Part shown: one piece after another, positions 35,766 through 43,276 of the stretch | How positions within the stretch are numbered: the stretch's first letter is position 1 | Layout of the letters: the number at the start of each line of letters is the position of its first letter | Assembly (NCBI RefSeq): GCF_000003605.2 | Contig: NW_003155237.1 | Location: 467,338 to 510,613, forward strand | Origin: Saccoglossus kowalevskii | Lineage: Eukaryota > Hemichordata > Enteropneusta > Harrimaniidae | Length of the DNA stretch: 43,276 bases | Direction: 5' to 3' | The notes under the pieces: generated by a model | What the model was told of the DNA's origin: nothing | The model's database searches: none | Seen by the model: only the letters and a program-made list of their open reading frames with translations | Position numbers and translations under genes: made by a program

Positions 35766-36440
35766 TGTATTTTAAGGTACTGTATGTTTATTTGGGCTGT
35801 AACATACATTCACATGCACTATGGCAGATATCACCACATATTCATGAATTAATTGACTGTCCTCGCAAGCAATTGTGTAATTTCACTAAAACGTGTTATC
35901 CAATCAGATGCCGCATTACAAACTACACTGACTTTATGCAGGAAGAAAATGATGGTGGCTTTCACAAACTTCAGCGGAAGAGATCGAGCACCTAAAATAC
36001 ACCTAATATATTGTACGGAAAAGATAAGTGGTGAACCCCTATGCTAATTGTAGCCAAATCTGAGAAAGTGAAATTTCAATCCCTTGCTTTCGATAATGCA
36101 GGAACAGGTCAGTTTTATGACAACCGTCTATCTCTGCGACCTACATAAGAAATGACCACTGCAAATAGAAACTCATCAAGTCTCAAGAGTATCAAATTAT
36201 GTATTGAATAGTGAGAAATGATAGGTTATTTTATAAACACAATTTTAATTTTAGAAACACAATCACTACTTAGCCACAGAGGTGGTTTAAATAAGATCTC
36301 TCTTCCTATGCTATCAATCATGGTTTAGTGGGATGGCGTGGGTTTAAATGGCATGTACTGGTCACTCCAATTCAGACAGTGGCTTAAGAAACAGTTGACA
36401 TATACAATGTTGATTTTGAATGGGTTTTTTTTGACCAATA

Positions 36441-37358
36441 TATGCTATGTTCACACGGCATGCATCGTACTGGAGCCGAACTGCTGCTCCTCACACTGAT
36501 TAACAGGAGATTATCTCCAATGTGTTCATACGGTCGGGAGCGAAACTAGAGCCAAGATCTGCCGGAGTTCGATTCAGTTCGTTCAGAGCCGAACGAAACA
36601 GTGCCCTAAAATAATTAATATGAAAAAAACATGGCTGAAAACAATGTTGGTGTCACGCTTGTGTTGGTTCTTTACATGGCACGATGCTGTTGAGCTGGGA
36701 GAAAAAAAACACAGTAACGATCGAGTCTGAGCATGGAGGTAGAAAAGACAATGAACTGGTGTTATGATTTAGGTATTAGTATCTTGAATAAACAAGAAAC
36801 ACTGCAGCTAAAATGTGTTACAGCCCATTCGCTTAAGTTATTGTTATTGTTCAACTGTTGTGATATGTGTTACAGTTGTCAATCTAAACCTACTACGTCA
36901 CCTTACCGTGACCGCTTCTACGATTTTCATCTCTGTTGTCTTTAAATAGTATCTTCAATTTTCATTGGATCTGTTCAGTCCTTCTTTCAAGTTTTTGCCG
37001 CATAATTTCGTACGCCATTTTTCTGTTTCCCGTTGACCTGTCAATCTATCGCAGTATTTCTTTACTCTGCCAAATAGATTTTAGGGGGCGTAACTAAAAA
37101 TTGCGTAAGTAATTGCGGAAGTTACGAACGATGTTTGTGAGAGGTTACTCGAAGACGATTGAGGGCGTGATTTGCGCTCTGATAGTTGGGCCCTGCATAT
37201 ACACAGGCGGGGCCATGTCTGGGCTCAACCCTATCGGAGTTCAACCCCGAGGGTTTATTGGAGCCAAAGTTGGCTCAAGCCGAACGGGTATACATGGTAA
37301 TTTTTACTGGGTTGAGCCGCAGGGCTCCGATAAAATGCTGTCGTGTGAATGTAGCATA
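36441..37358. mobile_element. DNA-transposon-like element with long terminal inverted repeats, 918 bp
   Basis: The left end TATGCTATGTTCACACGGCA pairs with the right end, whose reverse complement is TATGCTACATTCACACGACA. Similarity continues inward for about 45 bp (a ggagcc...ctgc block on both sides). The interior is less AT-rich than its surroundings and contains repeated gagccgaac-type motifs. Small open frames (for example 36733-36945 and 37113-37367) show no transposase I recognise. The target duplication is unclear in the ATATG-rich flanks. It is probably non-autonomous. Confidence 0.65.
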
Positions 37359-39070
37359 TGTATGTAAAAACAGAAAAGCTGCTGCTATCCCATTCCATTA
37401 TAGTGAGGGTATCTACAGATACTGAATAGTTCAGTTTCAAAGAATCAAATGCAAGAATACCTGCAAATACAAAGCTATCAAAAAATCTAATTACTAGATA
37501 ATAAACCAACAAAAAACAAACCATTTCCATGAGATCAACCTTCAATCAAAATACTTGTTCACACTTGTCTTTGTTGTTAAAAAAAAATTTTTCCACGGCT
37601 CATTAAACCTCTGGCTAATATCAGTTGCGTATATATTTAAAATCAAATTAATTAACATAATGGAAAACCTGTGTTCTAATGTTCAAAGTTTATCATTGAC
37701 GTGTTCTGAGAATCTTAAAATAGCTTTTACACTAATTATCCAATATTTTTTCACTTCCCGAACCTTCCTGTCTATCCAGGTGAAGATTAGTGCTGTCATC
37801 ATTCAGCTAAGTCATCAGCTGTTTCTGTTGTTCACAAATTAAGTAAAGTAGTTATTTTCATTTTAGTAAAAATTAAACACATTCCAGTGAATCATATTTG
37901 ACATCCCAGACATAACTACATCTACATTACTTTACATGTTTATTACTACTGCAGTAACAGTTTATTACAAGCAATATACGCAAGTTAGTTGAGAATATCA
38001 CAACCTGAATATCTACATTTATTGATTTGTTATTTGACTATGTATTTTGTGTTTTAACAGATATGCCAGAAATGAAAGAGATTTGTGGTACTCGCAAATT
38101 TTTTTAACATTAGTGACAACAAGCACAACATAAAAGTGTTTTCCTGATGTTTAAGTAGAACCTTTTTGCATTGATTTTAGTGGAGAAAAAAATTAATTAT
38201 TTTCAATTTATTTAATTTAATTTATTTTTAAACCAGGTATTTGTAATTTTTAAAACGATGAACTGAATGTTGACAAATGTCATTGTCAAAACACAGTTCA
38301 CCCATTTAGGTTAGCCACAATAAACAAATTCCTGAAAATGTTCATTATTGACAACAAAAATTCATAAACATTCCATAAAAAATTTTTTTTTTATAATACT
38401 TAGCACTATGCTAAATACTCTCAATATACATAATTATTCATGTATGCATGGAATTGAGTTAAAACTAAATTCTGGACCCTCCAATATTAGAGAGAGATCT
38501 CTATATTAGTGTAAGAAGGGTACCATTTGTAAGTAAGATGCACAGAATATACTACTCTTTTTTATTGGCTAAATCAAATCACATGACCATGTAAAATAAC
38601 CACACAATTGTTTCCCTGAAAAATTTATGAACTTAAAAAACCATTATTGTTGAACATTTTAATTATGCATTCACACTGAACCTCACACGTTCATATTCAT
38701 GGCTATATTTCATTAATTAACATGCACATGAAGAATTAGCTTGAAGAATTTTTTGGAATTTTATAGTGAAAAAAAGTTCAAAACGGAAATACAGACAAAA
38801 TACATGTCTTTTTTACAGTAGGCAATACAAGCTGTAGCTCCAAATAACAGCTATAAATAAGGATTCTTTCATACCATAAAAAAATCAATATTTGACCTTT
38901 TAGGTCGTACTGTGATCTATATTTGCAGGTTTATATTTTTAATTTACAAATAGAACTAGACATTAGTTTTATCAATTATCATGATTAGTAATTTGATAAT
39001 GATGTATATTAATACACACATCACTTCATTTACATTACACAGCAGTTTTAAAGAGATGATTGAAAGTAGT

Positions 39071-39272
39071 TACTGTAAAACCATTTATTTTCACTGACAT
39101 TTAATTTCAGTATTTTGATGTTTCGAGCATATTCAGTGTTTAAATGACACAAATTTGACAAGGGAACAATGAATTTCATTTTCTTGTTAGCGTAGATTTA
39201 ATTTAGCGGATTTAACTTATCAGTGAAAATAGCGAAATTAAAGCCCAGTGAACAATTAATGTATTCGCAGTA
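39071..39272. mobile_element. Inverted-repeat (MITE-like) element, 202 bp
   Basis: The left end TACTGTAAAACCATTTATTT, followed by tcactgacatttaatttc, pairs with the right end, whose reverse complement begins TACTGCGAATACATTAATTG and continues ttcactgggctttaatttcgc. The ends resemble those of the 17939-18152 element, so it may be a distant relative. It is non-coding. Confidence 0.65.
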
Positions 39273-40899
39273 TCAAAATGGAATGCTACTGTTTTCAATT
39301 TCCCGTCACATATCAATATACCATGCCGTATCAGTGTATAGCTATATCTGCAACATGGGCCATTGTCTGCAATGAGGCAGAAAACAAACTAACAAGTAGT
39401 TCCCTGACCACAATCAGTACCCTGTCTGTCTGTGCACTACTACAGAGACTCAAAGTATACATCACACAGATGCATAAAAACTCATACATGTTTGCATCTG
39501 AGGAAAATATCCTGTCATTTTTTGCCAATTAAAACGAAGACCAGCGGCAAGGTTGACACCACCATCTGCTGGATGACAACCAAATTAATTACTGAATCCA
39601 AATACTGTGATCAATTTGCTTCAAATACTCCCTTCGAAGCATTATTATTGATATTTTTGCATCAGATCTATATAATTACAGACAACCGGATAACACTGAT
39701 CAATGTAAATCTGTGCAGCATAAACACAGATGGAAATTACACCTCTCTTCTAACATGGTTATACCTAGACAGTGTATGCTTTTAATCGTTTAGTTGTCAA
39801 GCACACTCAGGAAAAATGTTGACAATCTACTTTCAATAAAAATACTATTTCAATTGAGAAAACCAGCTTATATTTCTCATTAGTGTACTGCCGATTAAAC
39901 TACCGTAGTTTGCAATCTGATGATTTATTCAATGGTAATTTTTTGCTCAAGCTGATTTACAGAATAAATTGTTTGAAAGAGTTCAGCTTGTCCAACATTG
40001 CTCTACAACTTGTGCATAATGTACTCAACCACAACAACTGAAATCTCCATTGAATACATTCAATAACTTAAATAATTTTCTGTGTAGCCCAAGTTATGTT
40101 CTCTTTTTTATGATTTACACATTTAAAACATTTTATGTATTATATGAATTTAAAAAAAAATTAAATTTCTATAATTGCACCAGCAGATAATGTAAAGATA
40201 AAGATAGTTAATTAATTATACAGTTCTAATTCTTCTACCAGTAATTACTGAGAGCTACATTGTTCTAATAAACACTTCAACTGCGAATGATATCTTTACA
40301 AAATTTCGTCCTTGGAACGGTCTTAAAATTATCAAATCATAAAAAGCTTACAGTATATTTAGAGTATGTCTAGCGAAAATACATCAATACAGTCTACTCC
40401 TACAAATTATGATTCATGTTAATATAAGGGATGCAGCTCTAGCAGGGTTTTCTCTTAAAAGCGACAGACAGCTGCACTAGATGTTTCAAATGGTCTAACA
40501 TTTTTCAGAACACAATTTCTCTGCCCATTTTAATCAGTTGAGCTTTGGCTTAATTTTTTTAGAAAAACATTTAGTTAATACTAAAAAAAAAAGAGAAAAA
40601 AACAGACATTCACGCTTTAATTTCAAAGCATAGCGACAATTTATATCTAGTCACAATTTATATCTATGAACATTAATGTATTTGCATGTAATATTATGAG
40701 CATCAGTTTTCAACCAGGGGTCTAATCCCTAAATCATAGTTTTAGATATAGATTAAAAAGCTTATATATCAAACCAGTAACAAAGCAATCTTCAAACATA
40801 GTATTTTGAACTTTACATTGCCACATCTTATTTATAGACCCATGTCATTTTCAAACTTTGTCTCTGAACGCTTTGATGTCATCTCAGCCATAACAGTAA

Positions 40900-40915
40900 A
40901 GGTCACATAAGGTCA
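40900..40915 (+). promoter_or_regulatory. Perfect DR4 nuclear-receptor half-site pair
   Basis: AGGTCA-CATA-AGGTCA: two perfect consensus half sites separated by four bases, the arrangement used by TR/RXR- and LXR/RXR-type receptors. It lies deep in an intron, so function is an inference. Confidence 0.4.
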
Positions 40916-41971
40916 TGCCTACAACCAGCTAGAAATAAACAAAGAGATTACTAGTGTCTAAACAAGAATAACCAAATAATCTTCAAGGGTATTTATAGCG
41001 TACATTCATTAAACTGAATAAGTCCAGGACGAGATAACAGCTCTACGTTTTATTATCACCTGTACATCCTGGGTAACACAGCTGCATATAAACACTTAGA
41101 AACTGTTCAATTCTTAGTAACTATACGATTACCATAATAGAATGGCATACGTGCTAGTAGTCAGGATTCAAGTCATACATACTCGCATGTTTCCATCTTT
41201 AGTGAGAAAACAAATCTTTTTTTGTTAGGTTTGCCAAATCAAATTTTCCAAATCTGATCGTTATTTCAAGTTGCACTGTCTTTTTTTTTTTAAGTACCTA
41301 TTTATTGTTCTCTTCAGTCTTTTAAAGAATTGATAAAGTGGTATTAAAATTAAAAATAATGAATCATACTGTATTAAGCGCAATTGTGGATAATATACAA
41401 ATATTAGCGCAATTGAATTGATGGCCACACAGCAATTTTTTTAAGCCTGTCCAAGTCAGACTAGTGACTTTTTCTTTGTGGTGTTTGTGGCATAAATAAA
41501 TCAGAATTGAGAGAGATAATTTTGAAAACATCATAAACTGGAAAAAAGGCCAAATATTTTTAAACAGACTATAAGTAGCTTTATTCACATAATTTTGTAG
41601 CACGCCATGATGGTAAACATACATACTGCAGAATACACTAACAAAATATATTTATACGACATCAGTTTTCTCAAGTCTAAAACTACATATTGCAAACACA
41701 ATGCATTAGACTGAATTGTCGGCCATTTTTCACAAAAGCTGCCTTTTTTTTAGATTATATCATTCAATGAACACTAAAATTGACACAATGAATGAATACT
41801 TCATATGTGAATTGATTGAATCACTTTGATTTGCACAAGAGACAAAATTCTGTTAAGTTTGAATAAAAAGTTATTTAACAGCGAACATTTACATTTGCCA
41901 CTAAAATTCCAAAATTGTTTCAATAGAATGCGTATATTACCTAATAACTAATACTATGATGTTTTTGAACA

Positions 41972-42808
41972 AGCAGCCTATCGGCTGAGATAGCTCCGCT
42001 GTTAGCAATGCACATTTCAATTAAAGAACTGAAGACATCATTAGAAAATGAACAATATGAATAGTATCAAAGCAATCGGACTTACAGTTTTTAACAAGAA
42101 GTCGAAAATATCACTTTTTACCAAAAATTACAAAAATATTCACCAAAAATATATTAATTAGAGAATTGAAGATATCATCACGAAATGAACAAATCTGAGA
42201 GAGGTCCACATGTAGTACCTATATATGTAATATCAAAGCAATTGCACTTGCGGTTTTTAACAAGAAGTCGAAAATATCAGTTTTTACCAAAAATGACAAA
42301 AATATTCACCAAAATTAGAGAATTGAAGATATCATTACAAAATGAACAAATCTGAGAGAGGTCCACATGTAGTACCTATATATGTAATATCAAAGCAATT
42401 GCACTTGCGGTTTTTAACAAGAAGTCGAAAATATCAGTTTTTACCAAAAATGACAAAAATATTCACCAAAATTAGAGAATTGAAGATATCATCACGAAAT
42501 GAACAAATCTGAGAGAGGTCCACATGTAGTACCTATATATGTAATATCAAAGCAATTGCACTTGCGGTTTTTAACAAGAAGTCGAAAATATCAGTTTTTA
42601 CCAAAAATGACAAAAATATTCACCAAAATTAGAGAATTAAAGATATCAACATGAAATGAACAAACCTAAGAGAGGTCTACCCAAGGTACATATACACCAA
42701 GTATCAAAGCATTTAGGCTTGTAGTTTTCAAGAAGAAGTCGGACGACGACGACGGACAATCACTCATATGATAAGCTCCGCTCGACAAAGTCGACAGCGG
42801 AGCTAAAA
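41972..42808. mobile_element. HINE-like element, family 1, copy b
   Basis: It has the same left end (agcagcctatcggctgagat) and right end (gcggagctaaaa) as copy a. Subterminal inverted repeats are TAGCTCCGCTGT (41991-42002) and ACAGCGGAGCTA (42794-42805). Tandem units begin at 42049, 42186, 42343, 42500 and 42657; the last three periods are exactly 157 bp and those units are nearly identical. A GACGACGACGACGG run (about 42742-42755) and a hairpin TCGAC-AAA-GTCGA precede the terminal CTAA. No protein is encoded. Confidence 0.8.
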
Positions 42809-42827
42809 AAGATGTGAAGCTTTAATT

Positions 42828-42848
42828 GGGTGGGGTGGGGGGGTGGGG
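42828..42848 (+). other. G-quadruplex-type motif between two HINE-like copies
   Basis: Four G tracts of three or more (GGG-T-GGGG-T-GGGGGGG-T-GGGG) are separated by single T bases. The motif sits in the short spacer between copies b and c of family 1, on the template strand of the neurexin transcript. Confidence 0.65.
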
Positions 42849-42885
42849 CTGGTGACATAGCAATTTTCGTTGTTTAATTAAAACA

Positions 42886-43276
42886 AGCAGCCTGTCGGCT
42901 GAGATAGCTCCGCTGTTAGCAATGCACATGGCAATTAAAGAACAGAAGATATCATTAGAAAATGAACAAATCTGAGAGAGGTCCACATGTAGTACCTATA
43001 TGTATAATATATCAAAGCAATTGGACTTGCGGTTTTCAACAAGAAGTCGAAAATATCACTTTTTACCAAAAATTACAAAAATATTCATCAAAATTAGAGA
43101 ATTAAAGATATCATTATGAAATGAACAAATCTGAAAGAGGTCCACATGTAGTACCTATATATGTAATATCAAAGCAATTGGACTTGCGGTTTTCAACAAG
43201 AAGTCGAAAATATCACTTTTTACCAAAAATTACAAAAATATTCACCAAAATTAGAGAATTAAAGATATCATTACAA
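42886..43276. mobile_element. HINE-like element, family 1, copy c (runs off the window)
   Basis: The left end agcagcctgtcggctgagat and the subterminal repeat TAGCTCCGCTGT (42905-42916) match copy b. Tandem units start at 42963 and 43122 (159 bp apart). It has the same orientation as copy b and begins about 78 bp after it. The right end lies outside the window. Confidence 0.8.

Larger units (their letters stand above)
23793..43276 (-). other. Upstream intron, at least 19.5 kb
   Basis: The acceptor tttacag at 23793-23799 closes this intron, and no further neurexin exon is recognisable to the right edge. Assigned contents are inverted-repeat elements at 29162-29589, 36441-37358 and 39071-39272, repeats at about 27040-27780, the 25-bp array at 30011-30575, HINE-like elements at 32216-32346, 33398-34330, 41972-42808 and 42886-end, a TG/G microsatellite at 32651-32688 and a DR4 motif at 40900-40915. 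The remaining long stretches hold only short, composition-driven open frames. A small exon for the EGF1-LNS2 linker could be missed by eye, so 'single intron' is an inference. Confidence 0.7.

Noticed and set aside
39278-39785. Plus-strand open frames of 84 and 117 residues next to an inverted-repeat element
   Set aside because: No recognisable domain, overlapping alternative frames and no splice or promoter context.
42030-43276. CRISPR-like regular repetition
   Set aside because: Units of about 157 bp are contiguous with no unique spacers and sit in a eukaryotic intron; they are internal tandem repeats of a mobile element.

Overview
This window is eukaryotic genomic DNA, AT-rich, intron-dominated and full of decayed repeats. 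It holds the central part of one alpha-neurexin gene on the minus strand. Seven coding blocks with GT-AG borders and compatible phases can be read. In transcription order they encode LNS2 (interrupted by an assembly gap), LNS3, the second EGF module, LNS4 and LNS5. The signal peptide, LNS1 and EGF1 must lie beyond the right edge or were not recognised. EGF3, LNS6, the membrane segment and the cytoplasmic tail lie beyond the left edge. The divergence from vertebrate neurexins, the introns of about 9.4 kb and the type of repeats suggest a marine invertebrate bilaterian (mollusc-like lophotrochozoan or non-vertebrate deuterostome). The species cannot be fixed from the sequence.

Layout: 97-858 end of LNS4 plus LNS5; 2580-2906 first part of LNS4; 12362-12731 end of LNS3 plus EGF2; 13030-13269 LNS3 core; 13441-13617 end of LNS2 and start of LNS3; 23004-23107 late LNS2, cut by the gap; 23108-23489 run of N; 23497-23792 first half of LNS2. 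Everything from 23793 to 43276 appears to be a single upstream intron of at least 19.5 kb. No second gene on either strand could be supported.

The introns hold the other readable structure. Two unrelated dispersed repeat families (5783-6620, 41972-42808, 42886-end; and 33398-34330) share one terminal plan: short subterminal inverted repeats, internal tandem repeats, a small hairpin near the 3' end and a terminal CTAA. This fits non-autonomous Helitron/Helentron-type elements (HINE-like). One copy has inserted into an older inverted-repeat element whose uninterrupted relative sits at 17939-18152, giving a natural empty site. Several short inverted-repeat elements (MITE-like) share TACYGTA-type ends. 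There is also a 22-copy 25-bp tandem array, a perfect 26-bp palindrome flanked by 7-bp direct repeats, a one-helical-turn array of POU octamer motifs, and a perfect DR4 nuclear-receptor motif.

All domain and family calls come from reading the sequence and remembered family features; no search was run.
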